Numbered from the stretch's first letter, positions 47,155-57,131 are shown. The stretch: DNA of 64,000 bases from Stygiobacter sp. (GCA_006218045.1 VBWB01000001.1:248001-312000); one strand, 5' to 3'. Program-made: numbers and translations. The notes: generated by a model from the letters alone, not told the origin.

Positions 47155-47622
47155 ATGGTTACCCTGCACGTATTCACCACCCTTCTTGCCGGTTGTTTGC
47201 TGGTCGCGGCCCTGGCCGATGCCTGCATCAGCGATCTGCGCGCCCTGCGTATCGCCGACCGTGACAGCATGGCGGTGGCGGCGGCCTTCGTCCTTTGCGG
47301 GCTCGATGGCTGGCCGGTGCAGCAACTGGCTTGGCACGTGGCGGCGGCGGCGGCGGTGTTCGCCGCCGGGGCCGCCTTGTTCGCGCTCGGCGTTTGGGGT
47401 GGTGGCGACGTCAAGTTGTGCGCCGCCCTGGCTCTGTTGACCGGTTTTGTCGGTCTGCCCCGTTTTTTATTCGTCATGGCCACGGTCGGCGGGATCGTGG
47501 CTTTGGCGGTACTGGCCTTGCGCGGACGCGCCGCCGGCGGTCAAGTGCCCTATGGCTTGGCCATCGCCGCCGCCGGCATGGATTGGCTGTGGCGCACTCT
47601 GCCGGTGCAGCTTGATCTGTGA
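47155..47622 (+). CDS. cpaA: Prepilin peptidase CpaA/TadV
   Basis: This 155-residue integral membrane aspartic protease is of the short TadV type. The two catalytic Asp contexts are visible: SDLRALRI after the first helix, and GGGDVKLCAAL. Several hydrophobic segments are present. It processes Flp and TadE-type prepilins. A purine-rich AAGGGGCGGG lies upstream of the ATG. Confidence 0.9.
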   Translation: MVTLHVFTTLLAGCLLVAALADACISDLRALRIADRDSMAVAAAFVLCGLDGWPVQQLAWHVAAAAAVFAAGAALFALGVWGGGDVKLCAALALLTGFVGLPRFLFVMATVGGIVALAVLALRGRAAGGQVPYGLAIAAAGMDWLWRTLPVQLDL

Positions 47623-47627
47623 AAAGG

Positions 47628-47654
47628 ATCAAAGGGCGCCCGCCGCCCTTTGAT
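47628..47654 (+). terminator. Hairpin between cpaA and cpaB
   Basis: An 11-bp perfect stem (ATCAAAGGGCG and complement) with a five-base loop lies directly after cpaA. No T-run follows, so it may be an mRNA processing or stability element instead of a true terminator. Confidence 0.45.
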
Positions 47655-47672
47655 GGGGGATAGGGATAGATC

Positions 47673-48539
47673 ATGCGCCCTTTGGCGATTGTCCTGGTGA
47701 TCGTGGCGGTGTTGGCCGCCGGGTTCACCGCCTTGCTGGCCAAGCGGTGGACCGACACGCAAGGTGCGGCCCGTCCGGCCGTGGCCGCCGATAGCGTCGA
47801 GGTGCTGGTGATGGCCCGCGACGTGGCCACCGGCGCGGCCCTTGGGGATGCCGATCTGCGTTATGAAAACTGGCCGGCGGCCAGCGCCGGCCGTTTCGCC
47901 AGCCGCAAGGACGGCGACGATCCCAAGGCCCGCGCCATCGGCGCGGTCGCCCGCCGCCCGTTGAGCGAGGGCGAGCCCTTCACCCCCTCGGCCACCTTCA
48001 CCCGCGACGGCAGCGGCATCCTGGCCGGCATGCTGGCCCCGGGCATGCGGGCGGTTTCGGTGGCGATCAGCAATGCCAGCGCCGTTTCCGGTTTCGTCGT
48101 CCCCGGCGACCGCGTCGACGTGGTGTTGGCCGCCGATTTCCAGCGCGCCGATTCGGAAGCGGCGGGCAAGGGCGGTGGCGCCATCGTTCGTTATGCGGCG
48201 GAAACCGTGCTGGCCGACGTCAAGGTCTTGGCGGTGGACCAGCAATTTTCCAAGGGCAAGGACGGCCCGACCATCCAGGGCAAGACGGCGACGCTGGAAG
48301 TGTCGCCCGATCAGGCGGAAGTCCTGGTGGCCGCCGGTCTGATGGGGCAATTGTCGCTGATCCTGCGCGGCGTCGGCCCCCAAGATGCGGGCAATCAGAG
48401 CAAGCGGGCGTTCACCGCCGACACCCAGGCCTCGGCGGCCATGCGCGCCCTGGCCGGCGGCGGTGCCAAGCCGGCGGCAAAATCCACCGGATCGTCCATC
48501 ATCATCAATCGCGGTGGTACCGTCGGAGGCACGCCATGA
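47673..48539 (+). CDS. cpaB: Flp pilus assembly protein CpaB/RcpC
   Basis: This 288-residue protein has an N-terminal membrane anchor and then a SAF-like domain: VLVMARDVATGAALGDADLR, LSEGEPF, and MRAVSVAISNASAVSGFVVPGDRVDV (quoted in part). The RcpC/CpaB family is periplasmic and associated with the secretin. It ends in a four-base overlap with the secretin gene. Confidence 0.92.
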   Translation: MRPLAIVLVIVAVLAAGFTALLAKRWTDTQGAARPAVAADSVEVLVMARDVATGAALGDADLRYENWPAASAGRFASRKDGDDPKARAIGAVARRPLSEGEPFTPSATFTRDGSGILAGMLAPGMRAVSVAISNASAVSGFVVPGDRVDVVLAADFQRADSEAAGKGGGAIVRYAAETVLADVKVLAVDQQFSKGKDGPTIQGKTATLEVSPDQAEVLVAAGLMGQLSLILRGVGPQDAGNQSKRAFTADTQASAAMRALAGGGAKPAAKSTGSSIIINRGGTVGGTP

Positions 48540-49954
48540 TCCGCCTGATTGCCATCCTGGCGTTGCTGGCCGTGCCCGCCCTGGCGCAGGAACCGCCGCT
48601 GCCGCAGCCGGCCCCAGTGCTGGGCAAGGTGTCGTCGCAACCGCTCAACCGCGCCGTCACCCGTGGTCTGCCGTCATCGGTCGAAACCCAGCGCCTTGCC
48701 CTGCACAAGACGCGCGAAATCCTCTTGACCCAGCCCATGCGCGACGTGGTGGTGGGCAACCCGGATGTGGTCGACGTCATGGTCAAGACGCCGAATCAGG
48801 CCTTTCTGGTCGGGCGCGGCATCGGCCAAAGCGACGTCACCTTCTTTTCCCAATCGGGCGCGGTGCTGCATCGCGTCAGCGTCGATGTCCATCTGGACGC
48901 CGACGGCTTGCAGGCGGTGCTTGAACAATTGATGCCGGAGGAACGCCATGTGCGGGTCGCCGGCATCGGCGATGCGCTGTACCTGTCGGGCAGCGTCGGG
49001 TCCGATGCCACCGCCATGCAGATCCGCACCCTGGCCCGGCGCTATGTCAAGGACGATTCCAGCATCGTCAACCTGCTGAAGGTGTCCTCGGAAAGCCAGG
49101 TGCTGTTGCAGGTCAAGGTGGCCGAGATGCAAAAGACGGTGCTGAAGGAATTGGGCGTCGGCCTGTCGGGCAAGGCCTTCGGCATCGACGGCGTCGCCGG
49201 CAGCTTGGCCACCACCGCCACCACCGGCCTGACCCAATCTTCGGCTCTGTTCGGGTCGCTGACGGTATCCGGCCTGGGTTCATTGGTGTCCACCTTGTCG
49301 GGGCTGGAACGCCAAGGCCTGATCCGCACCCTGGTCGAGCCCAACCTGACCGCCGTATCGGGGGAAACCGCCAATCTGCTGGCCGGCGGCGAGTTCCCCA
49401 TTCCGGTGTCGGAAAACGACAATCAGGTGACCATCGAGTTCAAGCAATTCGGCGTGCTGCTCAACTTCACCCCGGTGGTGATGGACCCGGGCCGCATATC
49501 GCTGAAGCTGCAAACCGAGGTCAGCGCCATCGACAAGATCACCGCCCCGGTCAAGCTCAACAATTTCGAGATTCCCGGCCTGACCGTGCGCCGGGCCTCG
49601 TCCACGGTGGAAATGGCCTCGGGCGGGTCGATCATGATCGCCGGCCTGCTGCAAAACGACATCACCGCCACGCTTTCGGGCATGCCGGGGGCCATGGACA
49701 TCCCCATTCTCGGTACCTTGTTCCGCTCCAATTCGTTCCAGCGCAAGGAAACCGAATTGGTGGTCATCGTCTCGGCCTATGTGGTCCAGCCGCTGGAAAA
49801 ACCGCAGATGGCCCTGCCCAGCGACGGCTTCGCGCCCTCTTCCGATTTGGACCGCATCTTGTTGGGGCGGTTGCAGGAACGCTATGTCAAGAACGTGCCG
49901 CCGTCAGCGGTGCCGCCCAAGCTGCAAGGCCCGCACGGTTTCATGGTGCGCTAG
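48536..49954 (+). CDS. cpaC: Outer-membrane secretin CpaC/RcpA
   Basis: This 472-residue protein has a signal peptide ending ALAQ, a pilus-formation N-domain (VVVGNPDVVDVMV), a BON-like segment, and a secretin core with VPILGTLFRS-like wording (IPILGTLFRSNSFQ) and ETELVVIVSAYVVQP. It forms the outer-membrane channel for the Flp pilus. The start overlaps the cpaB stop. Confidence 0.94.
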   Translation: MIRLIAILALLAVPALAQEPPLPQPAPVLGKVSSQPLNRAVTRGLPSSVETQRLALHKTREILLTQPMRDVVVGNPDVVDVMVKTPNQAFLVGRGIGQSDVTFFSQSGAVLHRVSVDVHLDADGLQAVLEQLMPEERHVRVAGIGDALYLSGSVGSDATAMQIRTLARRYVKDDSSIVNLLKVSSESQVLLQVKVAEMQKTVLKELGVGLSGKAFGIDGVAGSLATTATTGLTQSSALFGSLTVSGLGSLVSTLSGLERQGLIRTLVEPNLTAVSGETANLLAGGEFPIPVSENDNQVTIEFKQFGVLLNFTPVVMDPGRISLKLQTEVSAIDKITAPVKLNNFEIPGLTVRRASSTVEMASGGSIMIAGLLQNDITATLSGMPGAMDIPILGTLFRSNSFQRKETELVVIVSAYVVQPLEKPQMALPSDGFAPSSDLDRILLGRLQERYVKNVPPSAVPPKLQGPHGFMVR

Positions 49955-49971
49955 GAACGGGAGAATTCATC

Positions 49972-50583
49972 ATGCGTCCTTTCATTCTTTCCGCCCTGGC
50001 CGTGCTGCTGCTTGCCGCCTGCGCGCCTCAGGACATGAGCACCTATGATGCGCACCAGCGTTTCCGCAACAAGGTGGAATCGCGCGAACTGGCCGCCAGC
50101 TTCAAGCCCGGTCCGTTAAGCCCGTCCGACCATGCCGCCTTGCGCGATCTGGCGCGCGAACACGGCCGGCGCGGCGCGGCGCCGGTCGCCATCAGCGGTC
50201 CGGCGGACAAGCTGGCCGAGATCGCCGATATCCTGAAAAATAACGGTATCGCCGCCGAGCGCATGGCGGTCACCCCCGGCGGTGAGGGCGCGGTCAGCGT
50301 GGCGGTGCCGGTATGGGTGGCGGTGGTGCCCGAGTGTGGGCGCTGGGACGAAAGCATCAATCCCGACGGCGCCAACCAGAATACCTGGAATTTCGGCTGC
50401 TCGGTCACCCGCAATATCGGCCTGATGGTCTCTGACCCCGCCGATCTGGTCCGCGCGCGCGAGACTTCCGGTCGCGACGGCAATCGCGCCGTCGATGTCC
50501 TCGGCAAATACGGCCAGGGCAAGGCGACGTCGTCGGCAGCCGAAACCGGCGCCACCGGCACCCTCAGCACCGTCGGCAAATAG
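49972..50583 (+). CDS. cpaD: Pilus assembly lipoprotein CpaD
   Basis: This 203-residue lipoprotein has lipobox LLAAC (Cys 17). It carries the CpaD family signature around NTWNFGCSVTRNIGLMVSDPADL and C-terminal DVLGKYGQG. It is thought to aid secretin function in the outer membrane. It follows cpaC by 17 bases and precedes cpaE by 11. Confidence 0.9.
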   Translation: MRPFILSALAVLLLAACAPQDMSTYDAHQRFRNKVESRELAASFKPGPLSPSDHAALRDLAREHGRRGAAPVAISGPADKLAEIADILKNNGIAAERMAVTPGGEGAVSVAVPVWVAVVPECGRWDESINPDGANQNTWNFGCSVTRNIGLMVSDPADLVRARETSGRDGNRAVDVLGKYGQGKATSSAAETGATGTLSTVGK

Positions 50584-50594
50584 GGGAGGGGGCG

Positions 50595-51782
50595 ATGTCG
50601 TTTCGCGTCACCATCGATGCCTTCGCCTTGAGCCCGGGGGTGGAAGCCGCCTTGGCCGCCGCCGGCCACGAACGGGCTTTGCTGCATTCGCGCCTGGGCG
50701 TTCATGCCGGCGGTCTGCCCGGGGCCATTACCCATTTGGCGCACAATCCCACCCCCCAGGTGGTCATCGTCGAGGAAGACGACGACGACCGCACCATGCT
50801 GGGGCGGCTGGAGCAATTGGCCGAGGTCTGCGACCCCGGCACCCGCGTCATCGTCATCGGCAGCTTGAACGATATCGGCCTCTATCGCACCTTGCTGGGC
50901 CATGGGGTGTCGGAATATCTGGTGGCGCCGGTAACCTCCGCACAGATCGCGGCGGCGGTGTCGGCCCTGTTCGCCGATCCGGCGGCGGCACCGCGCGGCA
51001 AGGTGACGGCGCTGTGGTCGGCCCGCGGCGGGGCGGGGGCCTCGACCATCGCCCGCAATCTGGCCTGGCACATGGGCAAGGCCTTGGGCGAACAGGCCAT
51101 TTACCTGGATCTGGACATGACCTTCGGCGCTTCCGATCTGGCCTTCAACCTCGAGGCCCGGCAAAGCGCCGCCGAGGTGCTGGCGCAGCCGGAACGGCTG
51201 GATTCGGTGCTGCTCGACCGCTTCTTGGTGGTGCATGACGATTTTCTAAGGGTGTTGCCCTCGGGCGGTTCCGCCCCGCGCAGCCTGGACATCCAGACCG
51301 AAGCGGTCGAGCAACTGGTCGATCTGGCCGCGCGCATGGCGCCCGCCGTGGTTCTGGACCTGCCGCACGTGTGGGCGCCGTGGACCGAAGCTTTGCTGCG
51401 CGCCGCCGACGAGGTGCTGGTGGTGGCGCGGCCCGATCTGGCGTCGTTGCGCGACTGCAAATATTTGCTGGAAAGTCTGGCGGCCAACCGCAACGGCAAT
51501 GCTCCGGCCCGGCTGGTGATCAACGGCCTCGACCTGTGCCGCAAGACCCAACTGACGGTCAAGGATTTCCAGGATACCTTGGCGGTCACCCCGGCCCTGG
51601 TGCTGCCGTGGGACAGCGTGTTGTTCGGCGAGGCGGCCAATAACGGCCAGTTGCTGGCCGAGGTCGGCAAGGGCCACAAGATCGTCGGTCAGTTGGAAAG
51701 CCTGGCCGCCACCCTGGCCGGGCGCGGACAGGCCCGCAAGAGCCGCGGCGGCAAGACCCTGTGGTCGTGGTTGAAGGGATAA
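50595..51782 (+). CDS. cpaE: Pilus localisation ATPase CpaE/TadZ
   Basis: This 395-residue protein has a degenerate receiver-like N-terminal domain and a MinD/ParA-type ATPase with deviant Walker A (SARGGAGAST) near 143-152. It positions the Tad machinery, often at a pole. A GGGAGGGGGCG purine run precedes the ATG. It is followed after five bases by cpaF. Confidence 0.92.
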   Translation: MSFRVTIDAFALSPGVEAALAAAGHERALLHSRLGVHAGGLPGAITHLAHNPTPQVVIVEEDDDDRTMLGRLEQLAEVCDPGTRVIVIGSLNDIGLYRTLLGHGVSEYLVAPVTSAQIAAAVSALFADPAAAPRGKVTALWSARGGAGASTIARNLAWHMGKALGEQAIYLDLDMTFGASDLAFNLEARQSAAEVLAQPERLDSVLLDRFLVVHDDFLRVLPSGGSAPRSLDIQTEAVEQLVDLAARMAPAVVLDLPHVWAPWTEALLRAADEVLVVARPDLASLRDCKYLLESLAANRNGNAPARLVINGLDLCRKTQLTVKDFQDTLAVTPALVLPWDSVLFGEAANNGQLLAEVGKGHKIVGQLESLAATLAGRGQARKSRGGKTLWSWLKG

Positions 51783-51787
51783 ATCCC

Positions 51788-53167
51788 ATGTTCGGTCGCC
51801 GCCAATCCCCCACCCCCGCCGCACCAACCGCCGCCGCCAAACCGGCGGCAGCGGCGTCGGCCAAGGTGGTGCCGGCCAAGGCGGCGGAAAACGATCAGCG
51901 GCTGTCGGACATCAAGGTGGCCATCTTCAACGACCTGATCGATGCGGTCGATCCGGCGGAATTGTCGCGCCTTGACCCGCAAACCGTGCGCGAGGAAATC
52001 TCCGACATCGTCGCCGAAATCATTTCCATGCGCGGGCTGGTGCTGTCGGCGGCGGAACAGCAGGTGGTGGTCACCGACATCTGCAACGACGTGCTGGGGT
52101 TGGGGCCGCTGGAGCCGCTGATCGCCCGCGACGACATCGCCGACATCATGGTCAATGGCGCCGGCAAGGTCTATATCGAGGTGGCCGGGCATATCCAACT
52201 GACCGACATCAAGTTCCGCGACAATGCCCAATTGATGAACATCTGCCAGCGCATCGTCTCGGCGGTGGGGCGGCGGGTGGACGAAAGCAGCCCCATCTGC
52301 GACGCCCGTCTGGCCGACGGCTCGCGCGTCAACGTCATCGTCCCGCCCTTGGCCCTGGACGGTCCGACCCTGACCATCCGCAAATTCAAGCGCGACAAGC
52401 TGACGCTGGACAAGCTGATCGGCTTCGGCACCATTTCGGTGGCCGGGGCCAAGGTGCTGGAAATCGCCGCCGCCTGCCGCTGCAACATTCTGGTGTCGGG
52501 CGGCACCGGCTCGGGCAAGACCACCTTGCTCAACTGCCTGACCCGCTATATCGACGAAGGCGAACGCATCGTCACCTGCGAGGACGCCGCCGAGCTGCAA
52601 TTGCAGCAGCCGCACGTGGTCCGCCTGGAAACCCGCCCGCCCAACCTGGAAGGGGCGGGGCAGGTGACCATGCGCGATCTGGTCAAGAACTGCCTGCGCA
52701 TGCGGCCCGAGCGCATCATCGTCGGCGAGGTGCGCGGCCCCGAGGCCTTCGACCTGTTGCAGGCCATGAATACCGGCCATGACGGCTCCATGGGCACCAT
52801 CCATGCCAATACCCCGCGCGACGCCCTGGCCCGGGTCGAGAACATGGTGGCCATGGGCGGCTACAACCTGCCGGCCAAGGCGGTGCGCGAACAGATCGCG
52901 GCGGCGGTCAACGTCATCGTCCAGGCGTCGCGCCTGCGCGATGGCAGCCGCCGCATCACCCACATCACCGAAGTCATCGGCATGGAAGGCGACGTCATCA
53001 CCTTGCAGGATCTGTTCGTCTTCGACATGGACGGCGAGGATGCCCAGGGCCGCATCCTGGGAACCCATCGCCCCACCGGCATCCGCCCGGCCTTTTGGGA
53101 CAAGGCCCGCTATTTCGGTCGCGACCGCGAATTGGCCGAGGCCTTGCGCGAGGATCGCCATGGCTAA
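51788..53167 (+). CDS. cpaF: Tad secretion ATPase CpaF/TadA
   Basis: This 459-residue hexameric ATPase powers Flp pilus assembly. An Ala/Pro-rich N-terminus is followed by the conserved helical domain, Walker A (GGTGSGKTT) near 240, an Asp box, and the Walker B/His box region ([21 protein letters not shown]). The start at 51788 has AAGGGA about ten bases upstream. It overlaps tadB by eight bases. Confidence 0.95.
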   Translation: MFGRRQSPTPAAPTAAAKPAAAASAKVVPAKAAENDQRLSDIKVAIFNDLIDAVDPAELSRLDPQTVREEISDIVAEIISMRGLVLSAAEQQVVVTDICNDVLGLGPLEPLIARDDIADIMVNGAGKVYIEVAGHIQLTDIKFRDNAQLMNICQRIVSAVGRRVDESSPICDARLADGSRVNVIVPPLALDGPTLTIRKFKRDKLTLDKLIGFGTISVAGAKVLEIAAACRCNILVSGGTGSGKTTLLNCLTRYIDEGERIVTCEDAAELQLQQPHVVRLETRPPNLEGAGQVTMRDLVKNCLRMRPERIIVGEVRGPEAFDLLQAMNTGHDGSMGTIHANTPRDALARVENMVAMGGYNLPAKAVREQIAAAVNVIVQASRLRDGSRRITHITEVIGMEGDVITLQDLFVFDMDGEDAQGRILGTHRPTGIRPAFWDKARYFGRDRELAEALREDRHG

Positions 53168-54128
53168 TCTTCCCACGGTCATCGCCCTTCTGGTCCTGGC
53201 CCTGTTCGCGGCCTTGGGCCTGTTCGCCTGGCTGCTCAACCACCTTTTGCATGGTCGCCGCGCCCGGTTGCGGCGGCGTCTGGCCCAGGTGGTCGGACGC
53301 AAGAGCAGTACCGTCGCCTCCGCACCGCGCCGGCGCAGCCTGCACCGTTTGCAAAGCGGCGAGCAAAGCCGGGGGCGGCGCTGGGCCGGACAGATGCGCG
53401 AACACTTGATGCGGGCCGGCATCCGCATGGATGTGCGGCTGTGGCTGGGGCTGAACGTGGCCATCGCCGTATTGGTGTGGCTGGTCGCCCTGGGGCTGAA
53501 GGCGCCGCCGCTGTTGGGGCCGCTGTTGGCGGCGTCCTTGGGTTTCGGCCTGCCGCGGCTGCTGGTGGGCTGGCTGGGCAAACGCCGCATCGCCCGTTTC
53601 ACCACCTTGTTCGCTGATGCCCTGGATATCGTGGTGCGCGGCTTGCGCTCGGGCCTGCCCTTGGGCGAATGTCTGGCCATCATCGGTCGCGAGGTTCCCG
53701 AGCCGCTGGGGCCGGAATTCCGTCTGGTCATGGAAGGGCAGAAGCTGGGCCTGTCGCTGGAGGAAGCCCTGGCCCGCGCGGTGGAGCGCACCCCCACCGC
53801 CGATTTCAAGTATTTCGCCATCGTGCTGTCCATCCAGCAGCAGACCGGCGGCAATCTGGCCGAGACCCTGGCCAAGCTGGCCGAGGTGCTGCGCGCGCGC
53901 AAGCGCATGCGCGACAAGATCAAGGCGTTTTCGTCGGAAGCCACCGCTTCGGCCATGATCATCGGCTCGTTGCCGGTGGTGGTGGCGCTGCTGTTGACGG
54001 CGGTCGGCCCCGATTACATCGGCATCCTGTTTTCCACCCCCACCGGGCATCTGTTGCTGGTGTGCAGCGGCCTGTTGATGGGCATGGGGGCGCTGGTCAT
54101 GCGCAAGATGATCAATTTCGATCTTTAA
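53160..54128 (+). CDS. tadB: Inner-membrane platform protein TadB
   Basis: This 322-residue protein has an N-terminal helix, a basic loop, a central hydrophobic pair and a GspF-type cytoplasmic domain (LFADALDIVVRGLRSGLPLG, IQQQTGGNLAETLAKLAEVLR; quoted in part), with C-terminal helices. With TadC it forms the platform for pilin polymerisation. The start overlaps the cpaF end, which implies coupling. Confidence 0.92.
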   Translation: MANLPTVIALLVLALFAALGLFAWLLNHLLHGRRARLRRRLAQVVGRKSSTVASAPRRRSLHRLQSGEQSRGRRWAGQMREHLMRAGIRMDVRLWLGLNVAIAVLVWLVALGLKAPPLLGPLLAASLGFGLPRLLVGWLGKRRIARFTTLFADALDIVVRGLRSGLPLGECLAIIGREVPEPLGPEFRLVMEGQKLGLSLEEALARAVERTPTADFKYFAIVLSIQQQTGGNLAETLAKLAEVLRARKRMRDKIKAFSSEATASAMIIGSLPVVVALLLTAVGPDYIGILFSTPTGHLLLVCSGLLMGMGALVMRKMINFDL

Positions 54129-54139
54129 CGGAGGCTGGC

Positions 54140-55084
54140 ATGCCGTCCTTGTCCCAATTGGTCATCCTCGTCGCCGCCATCGCCGCCTTTGCCTCGGTCC
54201 TGGCCCTGGGGGTGCAAGTGTCGTCGCGCGACCAATTGGCCAACCGGTTGAAGGCGGTGGCGCGGCGGCGCCAAGAATTGTCGGCGCGCCAGCGCGACGG
54301 CCTGAAAGGCGTGCGCTTCCAGCCCAATCGCCGGGTCAGTTGGATGAAATCGGTGCTAGGCCGGCTCAACCTGCAACAGGCCATCGACGACCCGGCCATC
54401 AAGATGCGCCTGGGCCAGGCCGGCTGGCGCCGACCCTCGGCGGCGGTCACCTATATCTTCGCCCGCGTCGCCGGGCCGGTGGCCGGTTTCGCCCTGGCCT
54501 TGCTTTACACCGCCTCGGCCTTCGCCCAGGCGCCGTTTCTGACCAAGGCCATGATCCTGTTGGCCGGCACCGCCGCCGGCCATTACCTGCCGGCCATCCT
54601 GGTCGCCAATGCGGTGCAAAAGCGCCAGCAGGCCCTGGCACGTGGCTTTCCCGATGCCCTTGACCTGATGGTCATCTGCGTCGAGGCTGGCCTGTCGGTG
54701 GAGGCGGCGCTGTTGAAGGTGACCGACGAAATGGCCAACAGCGCCCCCGAACTGGCCGAGGAAATCGGCCTGACCGCCGCCGAGCTGGCCTTTCTCGGCG
54801 ATCGCCGTCAAGCCTGGGACAATCTGGCCGAACGCACCGGTCTGGCCCAGGTCAAGTCGCTCTGCACCGCCTTGGTGCAGTCGGAAAAATACGGCACCCC
54901 GGTGGCCCAGGCGCTGCGGGTGCTGTCGCAGGAAAACCGCGAGACCCGCATGGCGGCGGCGGAGAAAAAGGCGGCGTCGCTGCCGGCCAAGCTGACCGTG
55001 CCGATGATCGTGTTTTTCCTGCCGGTGCTGTTCGTCGTCATCGCCGGGCCGGCGGCCATTCAGGTGATGGCGGCGTGGAAGTAG
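54140..55084 (+). CDS. tadC: Inner-membrane platform protein TadC
   Basis: This 314-residue GspF-domain membrane protein has FPDALDLMVICVEAGLSVEAAL, LVQSEKYGTPVAQALRVLS and a C-terminal hydrophobic hairpin (VPMIVFFLPVLFVVIAGPA). GGAG lies seven bases before the ATG. It ends seven bases from the convergent tadD-like gene with no intrinsic terminator between them. Confidence 0.92.
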   Translation: MPSLSQLVILVAAIAAFASVLALGVQVSSRDQLANRLKAVARRRQELSARQRDGLKGVRFQPNRRVSWMKSVLGRLNLQQAIDDPAIKMRLGQAGWRRPSAAVTYIFARVAGPVAGFALALLYTASAFAQAPFLTKAMILLAGTAAGHYLPAILVANAVQKRQQALARGFPDALDLMVICVEAGLSVEAALLKVTDEMANSAPELAEEIGLTAAELAFLGDRRQAWDNLAERTGLAQVKSLCTALVQSEKYGTPVAQALRVLSQENRETRMAAAEKKAASLPAKLTVPMIVFFLPVLFVVIAGPAAIQVMAAWK

Positions 55085-55091
55085 GGGGGAG

Positions 55092-55856
55092 TTATCGCCC
55101 CGCCAGCTTGCGATAGATGGCGGCGTTGGCGCGCAGCAGGTCGGGTGGCAGATCCTTGGCGGCCAGACGTTCGGCCTGGGCGGAATCGCCGCTCAAGGCC
55201 AGCATCAGGGCGAGGTTGTGGCGGATCTGGGCGCCGGCGCTGGGCTGTTCGCCGGCTTGGCGCAGGCTGGCGATGGCGGCGGCAAGATCGCCGGACAGGG
55301 CCTGCGACAGCGCCAGATTGTTCAGGATTTCCGGGTTGTCGGGCGACAGCGCCAGGGCACGGCCATAGGCGGCCTGGGCGTCGCCCTGGCGGTCATGCAT
55401 GTCCAGCGCCACGCCTTGGGCCGAGATGATTTCCCAATCATTGGGGGCCAGGGCGGCGGCGCGGTCCAGCGCCTTGAGCGCCAGTCCCAGGCGTTCGGCC
55501 GCCAGATAATCCTTGCCCAGTTCCGCCTGAAGGGCAGCATCGGCGGGGTGGCGGGCCGTCATCGCCTGCATCAGCTCCGCCGATGCATCGGGCTTGCCGG
55601 CGATGCGCATGGCCTGGGCCAGCGCCAGGGCGATGGCGCGGTCGTCGGGATAATGGGACAGCAGCGTGCGCCAATGCTGGGCGGCGCCGTTCCAGTCGTT
55701 GGCGGCCTCGGCGGTGACGGCGGCGGCGCGCAGTGACGGTTCCACCGCGCGGGCCAGGGTGCGGTCGTCCATACCGCCGGACGTGCCACCGCCGCAGGCA
55801 TTCAGCCATAGCGGCAGAAGCAGGGCGGCGGCCCTGGCGCAGGTGAGTTTTTGCAT
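55092..55856 (-). CDS. tadD: TPR lipoprotein TadD
   Basis: This 254-residue protein has a signal peptide and lipobox LWLNAC, then a run of tetratricopeptide repeats over residues 55-245 (for example LGLALKALDRAAALAPNDWE and YGRALALSPDNPEILNNLAL). TadD-like TPR lipoproteins support secretin or pilus assembly. The start at 55856 is preceded by GGGAAG about eight bases upstream. Its divergent neighbour is the secretin N-domain protein, across 110 AT-rich bases. Confidence 0.87.
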   Translation of the reverse strand: MQKLTCARAAALLLPLWLNACGGGTSGGMDDRTLARAVEPSLRAAAVTAEAANDWNGAAQHWRTLLSHYPDDRAIALALAQAMRIAGKPDASAELMQAMTARHPADAALQAELGKDYLAAERLGLALKALDRAAALAPNDWEIISAQGVALDMHDRQGDAQAAYGRALALSPDNPEILNNLALSQALSGDLAAAIASLRQAGEQPSAGAQIRHNLALMLALSGDSAQAERLAAKDLPPDLLRANAAIYRKLAGR

Positions 55857-55966
55857 AAAATTCTTCCCATTTTTTAAGTGAAGCGAAAGTAAAAACCGCT
55901 TCCGAGCAACAGTAAAATAGCAGTACAATTGCGGATGTGGAAGAAAACTCTTCCGTGGAGGTTGGT

Positions 55967-56383
55967 ATGTTCAAGGCATTCTTCGCCGTGGCGGTCCTCA
56001 CCGCTGTTGCCGTCTCGTCCGCCCGGGCCGACACGCTGGAGCTGGGGGCGGGGCAAAGCCGCCGGGTCGATGCCGGGCGCGGCGTCGCCCAGGTGGTGGT
56101 CGGCGATCCCAAGGTCGCCGATGTCAGCGTCGACGGGGCCGGGCGCATCCAATTGTTCGGCAAGCGGGCGGGCAGCACCTCGCTGACCGTGCTGGGCCGC
56201 AACGGTGCGGTGCTGCTGGACCACGCGGTGGTGGTCCGCGCCGGCGGCGATGGCACGGTGACGGTGACCTATGGCGCCGGCAAGGAGGTCAAGCCCGGCG
56301 GCCTGACCGTGGTCCATGCCTGCGGCCAGGGCTGTTCGCGCGTGGCCGAGGATGGGTCAGGCGGCGCGAGCCAAAAGCCTTAG
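55967..56383 (+). CDS. Small periplasmic pilus-formation (secretin N-domain) protein
   Basis: This 138-residue protein has a signal peptide ending SARA, then a single copy of the domain found at the N-terminus of CpaC/RcpA secretins (LELGAGQSRRVDAG, VVVGDPKVADVSVD, GSTSLTVLGRNG). It lacks the secretin channel, so it may be a periplasmic partner of the secretin or a regulator of its assembly. GGAGG lies six bases before the ATG. Its last 27 bases overlap the end of the convergent Crp/Fnr gene. Confidence 0.8.
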   Translation: MFKAFFAVAVLTAVAVSSARADTLELGAGQSRRVDAGRGVAQVVVGDPKVADVSVDGAGRIQLFGKRAGSTSLTVLGRNGAVLLDHAVVVRAGGDGTVTVTYGAGKEVKPGGLTVVHACGQGCSRVAEDGSGGASQKP

Positions 56384-57040
56384 GCGCGGCAGATCGGTGA
56401 TGGCCAGGCCCATGCCGCGGCGTTTGACCACGCCGTCGCGGGCCAACTCGCCGATGACCTGGGCCACCACCTCGCGTGAGGTGCCGATCCAGGCGGCGAT
56501 ATCCTTGTGATTGGGCAGGTCGGCCACGTGCCACAGCTCGGGCCGGTCGACCATGGGCTGGGCCAGGCGCAACAATTCGCCGCAAATGCGCTGGGCTTCG
56601 CTGGTGGTGGACAATTCCATCACCCGGCGGTCGAGGTCGCGGATCACCCCGGTCATGCGGCCCATCACCCGCAGCCCCACTTTTGGAGAGTGCAACAGCA
56701 GATCGCGGAAACCCGGACCATCAAGGGAAGCCAGCAGGCAGTCGGTCAGGGCGATGACGCGGGCCGAGCGGGGCAGGCCGTCGATGGCGGCCAATTCGCC
56801 GAAATAACGCCCGGCTTCCAGATCGGCCAGGGCGACTTCGCGTTCCAGCGCCTGACTGAGGATGCGGACCGCGCCGGTGACGATGAAATAGACGTCCAGG
56901 CTATCGCTGTCCTTGTCGAAGACCTGGGCCCCCTCGGCCAGACGATGCCAGCGGCATCGCGTCTCGATCTCGGCAAGCTGTTCCCGCGACAGGTCGGCAA
57001 GCAGGGCGATGCCCGCCAGGGTCTGATCCGTACCGGTCAT
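56357..57040 (-). CDS. Crp/Fnr-family transcriptional regulator
   Basis: This 227-residue protein has an N-terminal cyclic-nucleotide-binding fold with FGELAAIDGLPRSARV, close to the phosphate-binding cassette of cAMP-type receptors. A dimerisation helix follows, then a winged helix-turn-helix (HKDIAAWIGTSREVVAQVIGEL). It lacks an N-terminal Cys cluster, so an FNR-type iron-sulfur oxygen sensor is unlikely. Control of the adjacent Tad genes is possible from position but not shown. Confidence 0.88.
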   Translation of the reverse strand: MTGTDQTLAGIALLADLSREQLAEIETRCRWHRLAEGAQVFDKDSDSLDVYFIVTGAVRILSQALEREVALADLEAGRYFGELAAIDGLPRSARVIALTDCLLASLDGPGFRDLLLHSPKVGLRVMGRMTGVIRDLDRRVMELSTTSEAQRICGELLRLAQPMVDRPELWHVADLPNHKDIAAWIGTSREVVAQVIGELARDGVVKRRGMGLAITDLPRLRLLARAA

Positions 57041-57131
57041 GCCGTCACCTTTGGCCGCTTACCCGTCCCCACGGAGCCACCTGTTCATTATTGAACCGAT
57101 GGCCCACGGGTTCAAGCAAGACATTACCCGT

